Shown in pieces: positions 25,093-39,910 of a stretch of DNA of 64,000 nucleotides. The notes below the pieces were generated by a model that saw only the letters and a list, made by a program, of their open reading frames with translations, was not told the origin of the DNA and ran no database searches. Origin of the DNA: Perca fluviatilis (taxonomy: Eukaryota; Chordata; Actinopteri; Perciformes; Percidae). Every line of letters begins with the position of its first letter. The stretch's first letter is position 1. A program made the translations under genes and the position numbers. Location: positions 19,878,749 to 19,942,748 of the forward strand of contig NC_053129.1 of the NCBI RefSeq assembly GCF_010015445.1, in the 5' to 3' direction.

Positions 25093-28000
25093 CCATTTGA
25101 GAGTTTAACATCCCCTTTCCCCTCTCCCCTCTCCCCCCTCCTTACCCATCACAGCAGATCATGTTGGCAGAACATATCGTTGCATGTGCCAATGTGTCTT
25201 CCTGCCAATTAAAATTCTGTACCAGCCGGCACCCCTTCAGCGGTGAGATGACACCTTGCAGGCCCTCACTACTATAAAAAACACACACACACACACACAC
25301 ACACCCACACACACACACCTCCTCTTGTTGTAGAGCTAAAAATACACCTGCAGCACTAGTGCTGTCAGGTTGGGCTCAGACAGTTATGCTAACTAGGTTT
25401 GCCGGTAGTCGGAAACTTTACAGGGCGCTTGTGGCAAGGGATACGGGTACATAATAAACTTATTTCCTCGGCTCGATAACTCCGAATTTTTGACTGCACT
25501 GTATTCTTTCATGACATTGTTTTTGACATGCTGTCTAACTTGTGCATAAACAAAGGCTGTTCTGTGTAGTGTTGTGTTCCCACTACCTTAGCTCTTAGCT
25601 CTCTCGACTCAGTCCATGGCCATTTCTCAAGTACATGTTAGACAGTTAGAGGTCCCAATCAAGCAGGAGTGTGAAGCAAGGCAGTCATTTAACACTACGC
25701 CCTGCTTCTCCTCCTGACACAGCCAGCACTGCTAAAAGTGAGCATCCTAGCTCGCTGGCACTTGGATGGTACTCTGATGGCACGGATCCATCGGCTGGCT
25801 GGCCTTCTGGGCTGTTATAATGTTGCCAGGCAGCTGTAAACAAGTTTTAGGAGTTGCTTCAGACAACAAGAAAACAAATACCAACTGCAATACTCATCAT
25901 AATCCCTGGCTATCGTTTGGAGATTTTCTTTTCTGTATTATCTCCATTTCTTTCAAATTAACAATAGCACAAATTATATTGCCATTGCAATACTATTTGT
26001 GTGTGGAATTAAACAGTTACAGAGATAGCTATAGAGATGTTTGTCTTTGTGCAGCCATAAAACACGCTGTTGTTGTCTTTCATCCTTCCTACAGGTCTTT
26101 GGAGAAGATAAGTATCTGAGCTTTCCATTCATCAAATATCTTTTGTGTATGAGAATAAATCCCTGTGACTCAACAGTGGCTTCCTGTCCACTATGCTTTA
26201 CATTCAGAGCATGATCAACGATGAACCATATACTGAGTGAGTAGTTGGACACAGCCCACATTGAATTTTGTCACAAAGAGCTTAGATTGCTTTAGACATT
26301 CATTTAGCAAACGTGCTTTATGCCACTGTAGACAACGTACACAACTAAATATTCATGGACGTCTGTGTGCCAACATCAATGAGCAGAGTGTCTGATGAAC
26401 AAACAGACTCAAAGAAGTTTATCTGCTGAGTGCACAGAAACCCACTGGTATGAATAATGAAAGCCTGCTACTCAATAATAAATGTCTGCATGCTCGTACT
26501 GTGCAGCTGCACTTGTTTGGCCTGTGAGGTAAATTGCATTATACAAACTCCATGAATGACATGCACACAAACTAACCACTGCAGCAACCCTTGTCAGATG
26601 AAAAAATAAATAAAATCACCAAAAAGCGAGCACACAATGCATGCTCACAATCCCAAGACACAGGAGTGCTACTCAAGCCAGCCAAGAGGCTTGTTAGGAG
26701 GGCAAAACACTTAGATTAAGTAGACGTGCCTGCCAAATGAAACTTGCAACGTTTCATTCATCAGGTCCCCTCATCTGGTAGTACATTTAAAAAGAATTCC
26801 TTAAGAAGACACAACTGTGCTTTGTCACAGACGATGGACCCAGTCTCTCCAGGTAAATGATAGTACCTGTGCACTATTAAATGTATTTTCTCTCTGCATG
26901 GGAAATGTGAGTTATAAATCTTAAGAAGACCTTCTGTTGCATCTTACAAAACATTTCCAAGCTCCTGGGCAGAGATGGAGATATTCCAGAGCTTTTTTTG
27001 TATTTTTCGGGGGGGGGGGGCACAGAGGGAGAATGAGACAAAGAGAAAGTGAAAGAGGAGGCAGCTTGAGGCACTTTAAAAAAAGACCCCCAAAAAGTGT
27101 GTGGGTGGCATCAGGGGACAGGGAGAGATCATCTTCTTCTCTCCATGCCAGGGGCTCTGTGTTAGGGCAGAGAGGCAGCTTAACAAACAAGAGAGGCTTT
27201 CTATGAGGGGAGCAAGAGCTGATACCTCATTGATACAGCAACTTTTCAATATATTGCAATACAGTAGGTATTGTGATTAAGTACTGCCCAGTGAACTGTG
27301 ATGTAGTGATTCACATTAATCTGACTGCTGTAAATATGCCAGAGGGCAACATGTCAAAAGCAAGAACACGTTAGGTGTAAAGATATGGCACCCTGCTTTC
27401 CCACATCTGAAGTGCCCTTTAAGCACTCACCTTTTCATTTTTGTAATGTAATCACCCCTTTATCAATCTACCCAGTTTTGGTTAGAAAGTGCAAATTCAG
27501 CACTCTGTGGATGAATTGTTCTTCCAATAATTTCCTTTGCTCTTCATTTAAAAATGTGTCATGGTAAGAGAATGAGAAGAAAAGTGGTTTTAAAGTGGGA
27601 TGATGTAGCTTAGAGGCAAAATGTATTTCAGTCCCTCATGCACCACTGCCTCTTGCAAAGAAGAAAATGTGTAAACACAGGAGGGGGAAAAACTGTTAAA
27701 ACGTTCACTTCAAAAAGGTGCTGACCATATCCTGGACACTTAATACAATCGATTAACTTATTTTCTTTCCACTGTACATGTAATGTGGCACATGTAATTT
27801 ACTCCAAACCTAATAAATGAGGACTCTATTTAATTTATTTCTAATTAAAACAACCAGTGCCTCAAGAAACAACACATGTCAATTAAAAAGGATTCAATCT
27901 GTAAATATCTTAACAAACTTTGTAAATTTGTAAACCAAGGATGACAATGACCAACTTTTGGTACAACAAATTGCAAAAGTAGGATTTTTTCCCTACAGCT

Positions 28001-29659
28001 GAACTCTTGTTTTTGTTTTGTTTGTTTTTTAAATCAAACTTTACACATTTTTACATGCTACAACTATGAAACCAACATCTAGGCATGTCACACACACTGC
28101 TGCACTGTGAAAGCCACCATGTTTTGTAAAACAATGCTGATAGAACAGGGTCAATTACACCCCAACAACAGATTAAACAACCTATTCACAGCCATTCAGT
28201 GAACAGAGTGGAACTTGGCAGCAGCTGAGAGGTGGATATGTGAGGAAGAGAGACAAGAGGAGAATCATGGAGGATTTGTGCGATAAATTGGACCGATCAC
28301 ACAGTGCCCAGGGCAGCTGTGCAAAGTGCTCATAGGCTGTCTCCTGAGTTTGTGGCAGTCTGTGTCTGTGCATGAGATTCAGGGAACACAGTGCTGGCAG
28401 ACCAGGTGGTTGGTGAAGGTGCCCTTGCTGTGATGAGGCCAGTGGGAGTGCCAGAGAGCCATTTCAAATGAGAAAAAACACGGCTGGTACAGTTTAATGC
28501 ACACACAAGCAGGCATGTTGCGATGCTGTATTCTAATATACTGCACAGTGCACATTGTAGCCCATCGATACAGAATTCTGTGTTGTTTTTTTTAAATCTG
28601 GGTGAAGCAAAATCAGGTATTTCCTTCTAAACACATTATACATGTTAGAAAATATGTGTTAAAAACTTGAAAAGACTGTAAACTGTACAGTACTGAATTG
28701 TGGAGTGTGGCCGTTTCTTTTTAACCATTTCTGTGTCCAGGATTTTTCAGGCCTGAAATCATGGTTTGATTTTCCATGACGCATTGTAGTCATCCTTAAC
28801 ATAACCCCTCCCCTACTATTTAAAAAATATGCTTCTACTAACGTTAGAGCGCATAGCATCAATGTAATTTCCTTCACCCCTGCCCTGTATGAGCAGTGCG
28901 AGTTCAATAGGTTCAACAAGCTCTCTCCTTCCGTCTGATAAATACATGAAAAAACAACTGTTAAATGCCACAATAATATAAACACAAGCAAAATAGCAGT
29001 CACTAAATGTACCTTTGAGTCTTTCAGCCCCAATCGGTTACCCTACCTGTGTGTGCTTTGTGCTGTCTGTCACTCTTTTTCGGCTCAGGGTGTGTGTGCT
29101 GTACTACCATAGACTGTGTGTGCTACTGGGTTAACTGCTAACGATAAGATAGATCACTCATTCTTTGGTTGGGGGGGGTGTGTGTGTGCTGTGTTACCGT
29201 GTGTGCTACTATTTTAGTATTACAGTTGAAAAACAAACTCGTCTTTTGGTGAACAAACTATGTCATGGAAGTACTGGTTTTCTAAATGACCTCACATATA
29301 TAAATTGGCATTTCTGTACAATTTCTTGTAATTCACTGGTTGCCATGTACACAAATTGTAAGCTAATATCAGCTGATATTATTAAACATTTAGAAGGAAA
29401 AACAACTAAAATAGCATCCAGCTATTCATTAAACAGGTCTAAAAATGATGAATTCTATAAATCACAGTCTTTATGCCAACACAAACACACTTTGGCACAT
29501 AAACTGAGAGCGAGGTGGTACCACAGTGGCAGGCAGCGGTTGGTCACTGTCCTCAGGGCCTTTTTCCATCTATAGAAACGGCATGCTCATTAGGGGTCAA
29601 AGGGTCAGCTGCCGGCATCATGTGACCTGTGTCTCATGACATCTCAGCACCCTCCACCC

Positions 29660-29705
<46 letters not shown>

Positions 29706-30076
29706 CTCTGACAGCTATGGCACTGCTAGACAAGACACTTTCTGCATAAAAATGGAAAGAGAGCAGAGGTGGGAGGAAAATAATGAATCTCTATGGAGTG
29801 AAGGGCAGGTAAAGAAGACAAAATATGGTCTAACAGCACTGTAGAAGATTGACTCGATTAAGGCCTCGACCATCCACTTACTCTGCCATTATATTGAAAA
29901 ATTATAAAGACACAGATTTGCAGTGCCTGCCGGGCAGTTTTTTACAAGGAGCAAGATGAGATGTAACTTAATATCTGCATGATTCAATTCGCTATCTTTA
30001 GACGGGGAGTACTGTGTATTTGAGTCCAGAGGATCACCATCAAGACAGGAGAGACATACATTCCTACATCTACACA

Positions 30077-30079
<3 letters not shown>

Positions 30080-30128
<49 letters not shown>
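30080..30128. repeat. (CA)n tract paired with a (TG)n tract 465 bp downstream
   Basis: Pure CA. With 30593-30676 it forms an inverted complementary pair. Confidence 0.95.
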
Positions 30129-30132
<4 letters not shown>

Positions 30133-30589
30133 AGATTTGATCATTAGGCCTAGATCAAGCCCAATGCAGTGTCTCGTCTCTGGTGAAAGCGATATGGGTG
30201 ACAATGGGACAGAGGGGACGGAGACAAAAGCACCTCTCAGTCCCTTTTCCCCCTCTTGCGTTTGGCTGTCACAAAGCATTGTAAGGCTTTTTGCTCGTCC
30301 CCAATCGACACATCTTGAAAGGGAAGCAACTCCAATTCTTCCTGCAGGTACAAAGCCTCTCGCTCCCCTATTTATTTTTCCCTTGGTTGCCTCTATTTTC
30401 CGTCTTATCAGTGGGCATATTTTAAGCTGCCGGCCTTTTCTTCAGTATGAAGTGATGTCGATGTGTATGTGTGAGAGCATACAAAACAGAATCCACAGCA
30501 ACTGTTATCACTGCTCCTACACCATTCCTTGTTATCTTTCCTGGTCAGTCAGACTTTGGCTTGTCTGTCGTCCCCTTCATCACTGCAAC

Positions 30590-30592
<3 letters not shown>

Positions 30593-30676
<84 letters not shown>
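30593..30676. repeat. (TG)n tract
   Basis: About 42 pure TG units. Confidence 0.95.
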
Positions 30677-30677
<1 letters not shown>

Positions 30678-33600
30678 ATCATGCCCTTGTCAGTCGCAGT
30701 CACTGTTGCATCGCTCCGCAACAGAAAGTGCTCTTATAGTCCTGTTGCAATTAGATGAACACCTACTCAGCTTGCTCATAGTCCACCTCTTCCTTTTCCC
30801 CACACATGAGGGCCCTTCATCTAAGTGCTGAAGTAGCTCCAGATACTGATCAGATATAGATACTTCACAGTTTGTTTATACATGATTCAGAACTCAAATC
30901 TCTTAAGTACTCTGGCCCACCACTCTCTACAAGTAATTTTTGACCCCAATCGAGGGCTTGAAAAGCGTGCCTGAGAGGTTTACAAAGCAAATTCCAAGAA
31001 AGAATCAACAAAAATATGTGTTACTGGTGATGACAGCAATGAGGCTATTTACTCTTTTAGAATAAAATTAAAAAAAATGCAATGGCAATATGTAAACAGG
31101 TCTTAAGTGTCTTACAATGGGACTATTTGACAACCTGGGTGAAATGAAAAGGCATGACTTTCTGAAATTAACCTCCAAAGATGTTCTCTATGTCTATTCT
31201 TGATCCATGCTGCATTTGGAAAATTTAATTTGAAGCGCCAGGCAACATCTGGCCTGGTGAACAACTGCCCCACTCCTTAAGCATCCTCTATTCCGTTGTA
31301 ACGTTACCTTTCTTTGAACTCACTGTAAATCCACATAAAAAAAATCTGGTCCAGCCCCAGACACTGCTAATGCCCAACTGATACATTATGTTGACCAAAA
31401 AAAAAGCTGGCAGTCATCATTAGCCTCATTGGAAGCAGTCAGCACTGATTGTGCAGCTCCGGCTTATGTAAAGTAGGATGTAGGAAGGAGAGAAATATGG
31501 TATATAGACACTCAAGAAACAGACAATGGGAGAAGGGAGGGAGACAGAGAGAAAAAAGAGAGAGAGAATAAACACACAGGATGCCGGTAAAGAATAATGG
31601 AGAGCGAGGCCGATGGAAAAAGAAGAGGCTCTGCAGCAGCAGAGGCAGAAGACCCAGCGGTGAGGCCAGGCCTGTCTGTCAGCACCTATCTGTCCTCCTG
31701 GGGCTAAGCTACACAAACGCTCTTGCCTCAAGTCGGCACTAACATTTATATAAGCACACACAATAATGAAATGACCTTTGACCTTATCCTACACCGCTGG
31801 ATGGACCCGTGGGGGCTGCTGCTTTACGGTTTAGCTGCAGGAGGAGGTTTTCCTCCAGGCATCTCATGCCAAGCTCGTTTAACTCCCAACACTAATCTGG
31901 CATTTAGCCAGCTAGAGCTGATTAAGACCCACATACATACACACAAAAACACACATTTGCAAGAGGGAGTAGTTTGGTGCCCTTTATGACATTTTGCTTT
32001 ATACGGTTTATCTCTATGCTGTAGTATGCATGCAGTTCACAAAGGGAGTGTTAGAATCAATCGAAACGGTTCACCTAATTTAAAGATGGAGATGCCGCTG
32101 CCCCGTCACGTCCTCACACTTGCCCTTTTTGCCTCTCGGTATCTTGGTTTGCAGAAGGACCCAAACAAGCCCTGAATAACACTACCTGCCAAACGACAGC
32201 ATCCCTATTACTGCAGTCCATCTGCTGCTGTTCATGGGACTCCTGCTGCACAACTTTCACAGCTCACAATGGAATGTGTGTATGGACGTTTGTGTGTTTT
32301 TGTACACGCACTTCTGTAATTGCCTCTGAATAATTGATTATCAGTAAATGTTGATTTCTAAATTGTGTTATTGACTTTAAACAGGCACCTATCATATTAA
32401 TAGGGCATTTTGGGGGTATACATTCTGGTTGCAACAAAAACAAAGTGTCTTTTTTATTTACCACACTTTAGGATGGACATAGTACATCTGTATCATATAA
32501 GCTAAGTTTTTTTCTCCTAGTTTCAGATTCTATTTCAGAGTCTGTCCCTGAAGAGGTCTGTATTATTCATGAAACAGGTGCACTGGCTACACACCCACCA
32601 TCTGAGGTGCATCCTGCATGTAGTCAGTGAAGTGCACCTCTCTCCTTATGCACGGATGGAAGGACTGAGCAAATAACAGGTAAAAGTAAGTGTTGTTGAT
32701 TTAGTGTTCTGCTGGATTTACCAAGGATCACAGTTCCTTAGGTCCTCAGGAAGCATCCATGTCTTGTTACATTATTATTACATGAGGATTCAGAATTCAG
32801 CCCTAAATTGTACATTTGCACGCCAAATTACAGCAAAGATGTCAGACATTCTAGTGCCACAGTTGTTTCATCTACTTGCTGCTGTTATGCAATGAAAGTA
32901 AACGTGAATGCAAATGCTTAATGTACTGAAGTGATAGTTAGACAGTAATGGAATTGTCAATCAGACAAACCCAATCAACATTTCTCAGTTGTAGATCAAA
33001 TGTTAGAGTTTCACCACAATCCACCTTACAAATAGATATCATTTTGACATGATAACTAAAAAGACATATTTCCGCTACAAGTACCTACTCAAATCAGTCA
33101 GCATTACATGCTCACTGCCACTGCACTGAGCTCTGTGTGTGAGTGGTGTCAGTCTTTTTTGCATCTGTTGCCCCAAGCTAGATCTGCGTTGGGCTAGTTG
33201 ATAGCCAGCAGTGCCGTGGTTTGTAAGAAAAAGTGGAGTGGTGACTAATTCAAGAGGAAGATAGTTCACAGGTACAGCTCGCTGGCTGGCTACACAGTCA
33301 ACAGCACAAGCGCTAAAAAGGATGCAGAGAGATACACATGAACTCCTGCATACACCATAGACACACACTGATGTAATGTTGCTCCAGATCAAGGATACCT
33401 ATGGGCACAGTTAAAAAAAGATGACCGTTATCTGTAGACTGATCTCAGTATCAACGTATAGGAGTACAAATGTAATAATATAATAGGAGCTTAGGCCCAC
33501 TCCAAGGTGTGGGCATGTGTCTATCAATGAAACACAGTTATGTGTCGCAGACAATTTCCCATAGCCTGATGTGAGAGAATGGCTTTGTTTCATCCTCATG

Positions 33601-34551
33601 CCACTGAAATTCCTACATTGCGTAGATAGGCCCGAGAGAATAAAAGCACAAACAACTACCACCCCCATGTCTTTACATTTCCTTTGGCACACCACTGAAT
33701 GGAGGAGGAAGAGTACAGTATGTAATCTTTCACTGAACTACAACCTCCTTCTACCGACTGTCTATCTTTAGCAGATGCTTTTTTTTCCACCAGGAAGAAT
33801 TTCCTTACCTCTATCCGACCTGTGCTCTGAAGCAATGATTTGTCCTGGTGGACTGCCCGCATGGCTGTAAAATAAGCATTGATAACACAGATGAAGTGAC
33901 TGCTGAGTAAGACGGTTTAGATTGGGTTTTCTTGCTGAGGATTTACGTGAATCTGGCATTTCCTGCTAACCATCAAAAGACAAAAGTAAGGCGAGCTTGC
34001 TTCCACTTCCGATCTTCTGAAATGGAAGAGAAGTGTAGACTCGCGGCCCTGCTGGGCTTTTATCCATCACGAATCAGACGAGCCTTGTGCTCGGGCCTTG
34101 CACAAATACAAAGTGGAGCTGGATCCTCGCTCTGAGCTGTAAATGAACAGCCAAATATTGGCTCCTAATTGAAGGCAGCAGTTGTCTGTGTGTGCAGGCA
34201 CCCCTGCTGTGAAATTGTGGACAAACACAACGGGGCGATAAAAGGCCACTTCCCCTCTTGCTCTCCTTCTCTTTTCTCAGCACTTTCTTCTGTTCCCTTC
34301 AGCATCCCTTTGGAAGCCATGACCTTGCTCTATTTCTCTTTTAAAGACTATTTTATAACATTTATTTTGTTTTTCTAGTTTATAGTAGACAAACATCACA
34401 AGGAAGATGCAGGAAGAGCAAGGGTGTTTTTTTGCAACAACAGTCTTGAGCTAGATATAAACCAAAATAATTGTGTGGTACATTTTGTGCCTGAAACAAA
34501 AGCCTATTGCAGTTTTTATTTCCTACTTCATTCTTGTCCCTAAACCTTCAC

Positions 34552-34938
34552 TAGAGGTGTTGAAATTAATCAAATAATCGATGCATCGAATCGTGGACAT
34601 GGACGATGCTGCATCAATAATCGGCAGGCTCATAATCGATTATTTCTGTTTACAATTTAATGAGGGCCTAACAACATTTCTCTTTACATATTCTGTTATG
34701 TTTTGCACACTCAGGAAGTGCCATGTGCTCAGTGCTGTAGTTTTATGTATCCAATGTATTTAGTATTAGAGCACTGCAGAATGTTTTGTTTTTTTAAGCT
34801 TGAAAAGCTATGAATTAAATATCCTACATGGCTTTAATAGAAAAATGTATTGTGATGCATCGAGATATCGAATCAAACGGAATCGCTGACATGATAATCA
34901 TAATCGAATCGGGAGATCAGTGAAGATTCACACCTCTA
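34552..34938. mobile_element. Small hAT-type element, 387 bp
   Basis: The inverted ends are TAGAGGTGT on the left and ACACCTCTA on the right. Subterminal ATCGATGCATCGAATCG on the left mirrors GATGCATCGAGATATCGAAT on the right. Flanks ACCTTCAC and TCCTTCAC match at 7 of 8 bases, as expected for an ageing hAT target duplication. No transposase is present. Confidence 0.8.
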
Positions 34939-37377
34939 TCCTTCACTGTCTTTCCCTCTTTACCTCTTCCTTGCTAGTCCTTGTACTCCTACCCAGTGCA
35001 TGGAGAAAAACTAAGAAAAATTAGTGCTTATGAAAATCCTAATGAAAATGCAGCGTGTCTGTAATTGAATATGGACGTCTCCGTCCTGACACAAGGGATT
35101 CAAGCGGAGGACTGGATAAACGTGCCTCGCCTCCCATTTCTCCAGCCTCCATCAATCACCACACATCACCATGACCACCGGTGCATCGGCCGTTCCAGCT
35201 CAATAAGAACCCATCAGTGAAAGAGAGGAAAGAAGGGAACAGAGGAAGACAGAAATCAAGGGATAGAAAAGAGCGCATAGATATTCAAAGAGAGGGAGTG
35301 ACAGGAAAAAGGTGAAATATATTGTATGCTGTTTTGCCCATCATGTGGAATTCATTGTTTTGATTAACTTTGCGTATTCAAATCTAGGAAAATATACACA
35401 TGCTCTGAGTGCAGCTGCAGAGATCATGTGGATTTCAGTTGGCAGCATTTAGAGCTAGATTACGCACAGGCCAGAAATACACTGTGACCTAAAAGCACAG
35501 GAACAGTACATTGTTTTGCTAATATAAACATGAAGACTACCCTAACCATGGACATTGTATACACACAAACACACATACTGTCAGTGCTTGGGCCAACAGC
35601 TACTGAGGGGAGCCCTGTATCCCATTTACTCCTGGAGCAAACCATGGCAACATTGTGCTGAGAAAGGTAGCAGACTATGGTAACCAGCCAAATTTACACA
35701 TGACACCTGGGGAGTGGCCTAAACAGTCCATAGTTTAGCCCATTGTGAAGCTCATTTTGGCTTTCGGCTGAGAGAATAAGCTAGGTCAATTACAGGACAC
35801 CATGGTGCTCCATTTCCCAAATACCTGGCTACTGACTGGCGAGTCGTGAGGGCTTCTTTATTCAGTCTGCAGGAAACAGCCATGAGGTGAGAGTCGACTG
35901 TTAACAACATATATTGTAAGCCAACATTGCAGGGTTAAACCTTTTTTTTCCCATCCCTTCTTATTTTCTGCTTTGGCAGTGTGTTATCTGCTCTGGACCA
36001 CATTTAGACTGTAATAACACTAACGTTCTCAGCCTAAACAAATACATTTATTTTTAAAGCTGAAAAGTATGAGTATACCCTTTCTATTCAGCAAGCTGCA
36101 ACTGGCACGTACAAAATACCCGCTAAGCTGAATGTTGTAAAGGAAAGACAAATCCTTTCTAAAACTCATCAGAGCCTAAAGTGATGCGGTGAGTGACAGA
36201 ACTGCTGCATGTATTCAAGCAGCTGTGGTCTAACTAGTTGTCAGCAGAGGTGTTTCATCACAGTGAGTAAGGAGCTTCTGTATAGATATGGAGGCAAACA
36301 GACTAATAAAATACAAAGCAAGTGACAGAGAAGAAGAAGAAAATAACTGCTGGCGGTACTTTCAACTCGAGACAGAGAGAAAGGGGGAGGACAAAAATGA
36401 AAGAAGAGGGCAGATAAAGAGATGAAGCTCAGTTCCCACAGTTGAGTAGGGGCAGCTCTAAGCTCAGATGGGGCTTTTGTGTTTTTGTCTTCTGTTGGCA
36501 GTGGCAGAGACACGATCAGACAGGTCTATTTCAGAGATACCCTGTCAACTCACTGAGAGACCCTGTCAACTCCATCTCTTCCCCTGGGTGACAGTGAGAG
36601 AATGAAACCGAGAGGCTAAAAGATCCAGAGTGGTAACTATAAGAGAGATGAGAAAAAAGTTTAGGTGGATAATAAGAGACTCAGCACTACAAGGAGAGTG
36701 AGAAAAGGGAAAAGTAGAAGAGATAATGTAACACTTTTCTGTATGATATTGTAAGGATATACAGAGGACAAAGTTCAAATGATGGCGTTCTGTAATCATC
36801 ACAGAAAAACAAATGGGACTTCTCCGTGTTTGAGGTTCTAGAAAGTCTTGAATTTCATTTAATTGATTTCATTTCTCACAGTATCATTAACTTTAATACA
36901 AGTTTGTGTTCAGAAATATAACAAATACCTTTGTTCCAGAGTAAGAAAAAAAAAGTTTTTACAAATACAAATAATATTTGATGTAACACAGAACGGAACA
37001 TTAAGTGTTGTGATAAGGTTGGGCACGCTATGACAACTCCTATCCCTTAAGTTGAGAAGAGTCACGGAATAGTAACTGTAAACTGTCTTAGAGAGCATTA
37101 AGTCACAACCAAGGATGGGCAGATACATGGACAAAGCAGAGATGGAGGTGGTGGAGGCAGTGGCAGTAAGACACAAGGAGCACCAGTCAGACAGGCTAAC
37201 TGAGCCCTGGTGTCCCTCTGTCAGGCCAGTTCAGACCAGGGACAGAGGCAGTATTATAGAGCTGTGGCCTAGCCAAGAGGAAGAACAATAGCTGCTGTGT
37301 GCCGGAGCCTCTGGAGCATCCTAACAGCTGGGAGATAGGAGGTCTGTCTGTGGCTCCACTAATGGCACGTAAAGAGG

Positions 37378-37379
<2 letters not shown>

Positions 37380-37471
<92 letters not shown>
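37380..37471. repeat. Long (CA)n tract
   Basis: About 46 pure CA units. Confidence 0.95.
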
Positions 37472-37473
<2 letters not shown>

Positions 37474-39823
37474 TACTCTCATCTCTTTTCCTTTTTTCTT
37501 TCTACACACTCTTTCATTATGCCCTATGTTACTCTGTGTCCTCCAATCACCCCTCTCCACCTATGTGGAATATAACACAAGTGAGCAACAGAGAGTTAGA
37601 TATTCTTCTTGCTAGCCTGAGAAAGCCAAAGACTGGCAGAGGATCAGAGCAATGTCAACAACTAAGAGAGGCCCAAAAGCCACAGCAGGAGAATGCCAAA
37701 GCTCTTCTATCACGAGGGCCTCTGAAACAGAGAAAAACATGAGAACTGCTAACTCTGCAGGAATGTCATCCCTCACAGCAAAGAGTTCAAAAACAGCATA
37801 AAATAAAACCATGGCAATATGTGCAGCTCTAGTTTGAAAACACACCTGTAGGTAAAGGCATTTGTCGGATAAACCAAGCACTATTTAGATTCATGTATCA
37901 AAGAGCAGGTTACGTGGACAGACGTTTCAACTTTCGTACTTTTCACCTGTGTTTGTTTTCCTGCAAGCTTAAAAATACCACGTATAATAACAAAAGTCCA
38001 GGAGGTAACCCACTCGGAAAAGAACTTGCCTCAAACAAAACAGTAGCAGGGATTTGAGGCCACAGCAGGCATACTTCAGCATACATCCACTCAGAGCTGA
38101 GAGAGGGTGAATTTGATCACTGGTTCGAGAAATGTCATTTTAGGCACTGAATTATGTCTTGAAGGAAACTTTCAATTCGGCCAATATGGCAAATGTTTAT
38201 GCACATACATGCTCCCTCGGTGCTGCTGTGAAACTTAGTCTATAGCTTCCACTCAGTAATGTGATAGTTTGAATGCCAGACTGATACATTTAAAAGCTGC
38301 AAGGGCTCTCAACTATTTTATCCAAGGAGTCAGCGCTGCTTTCACATTTTCAACATAAATAATCTAGCAGCTCTCTTTGATTTGATATCTTTGGTTTGTT
38401 GATATTGACTTGGTGTCTAGACCTAAAGAATTTCCTCTTGAGAGACAATAACGATCTGATCTGAACTGACCTGGGGAAATTATTATTTAACCTCATTATA
38501 AACTAATCAAATAAGTAAAATCCTTCAGCTCATACACATCACATGCAGTCACTAGTATACACCCCATTCAGCCCTGCTTTGTGTCTCTCGTGTATTATCA
38601 ATACATGCAATGTCAATTTAATACATCAGAGGCACAAACTAACCCCACTCATCTACTGTCAAAAGCAGCAGGCACAGCAGCATACATAAACTTTTATCAA
38701 TGGCTCTGCAGCTGTTTCATTCATCACCAACCACAGATCTGAACACACATTCCCACAACAGGCTGCTTTTACTTTACTAGGCCTACTCTATTTTGAGCGG
38801 CAAGGTATGAAATATGTTGCTTGCTTCAGCGTAGACAAAAGTGTTTCCTGTAGCATCCTCAGACTCTATCCTTGGTTGGGTTTAATGGACAAGCTGCAGA
38901 AAAGATGGTCAGTTCAATGTAATACCACAGCACCACACAAGCTGGCATCACGCAATGCAACGAATATTTTCAAGCTGTTACCAAGATATGAAAGCCGATC
39001 ACAACATCCAAAACACTGTTCCTCATGCCCACTTTTCTTGCTGCACTTTAAGGTTTCGAATTTCACAAAGCATGATTTCCACTGGGCTGAAGGCTACCAT
39101 CCCCCATGACTGCAAACCAAGCTGGCTGGAATAGACCCCAGCCCCTATCTCTCCGAGGCAAGTCAAGGCATTCTAGTGGGAAAATTAAAATCACGTCGTG
39201 CGGCTGCCAGCGGTTTGCCTAATCATACTTTACCAACCTTAAACTCCACAACCCAATGACGAAAAAAAAACATGAAAATGAGATATGTGGCATGTTCTAT
39301 AACGTTAGATAATTTGCAGGGCAAATATTTGCTCTCCGGTTTCTCACTAACATGATATTCCTAGGACTGGATGAATGTCATGACGCTGCTGCGGGAGCTT
39401 CTGCAGATGTGGAGCTTTGCAATTCATCACCCTTCACGCGGTCCCGTTACAAATTTGGCGTTTATTTATTTAATATGTAACATACTATTGGTCCTTTTGA
39501 GGGTTTAGACCACTTTGGAGTCCTAACGTTGTCAACACTGCCACATTTGTCACCTGTGTACTGGGTTAACGTGGTACTTAGAGATGGCCAGGCAGTGTTG
39601 AATTACCAAGACCGTTATTAGTCAGGCAGCTCCAGTTTAAGTATAATGTTACAACATGGTGACTCGGTTTTAAGGCAGTTTTGTTGCTGCTGTGCTGAGA
39701 TGCGATAACGGTAACGTTACTAAAGTCACATTTTAAAGTAAAAAATGCGACTTCAGTATACAGCGTTCAAATAATTACCTGATACGTATGTTAAAATTCC
39801 ACTTATTTTCTTCCCATCCTTAC

Positions 39824-39910
39824 TGAGCAGCAGAGCATGCCACCGTGTCCAAGAATTTAAATCCCCGGGTCGGATCCATGATTGTACTGTCTTTGATATC
39901 AAATGTACTC
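39824..39910 (-). other. Possible alternative WASF1 5' UTR exon (87 nt)
   Basis: On the minus strand, a CT-rich tract with CCGCCGCCGCC ends in CTTCCACCAG, a good acceptor. An 87-nt segment follows and ends CTGCTCA|GTAAGG, a good donor. It includes one ATG that would be an upstream start. It lies about 250 bp inside the gene from the inferred first-exon donor. This is based only on splice motifs and could be chance. Confidence 0.3.

Noticed and set aside
28659..29033. 124-codon minus-strand frame with a hydrophobic start
   Set aside because: No recognised domain, inside the long WASF1 intron, and bordered by AT-rich sequence; a chance frame or an unknown repeat is more likely.
29165..29575. 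136-codon plus-strand frame
   Set aside because: No family resemblance, starts in a G/GT-rich run, no exon-like borders.
30014..30831. Long open frames (up to 241 codons) across the 30.0-30.8 kb CA/TG tracts
   Set aside because: Their length comes from stop-free dinucleotide repeats; the flanks resemble no protein and lack splice support.
15302..39823. A separate gene inside the long WASF1 intron
   Set aside because: Both strands were scanned for exon-like protein similarity; only transposon fragments were found.
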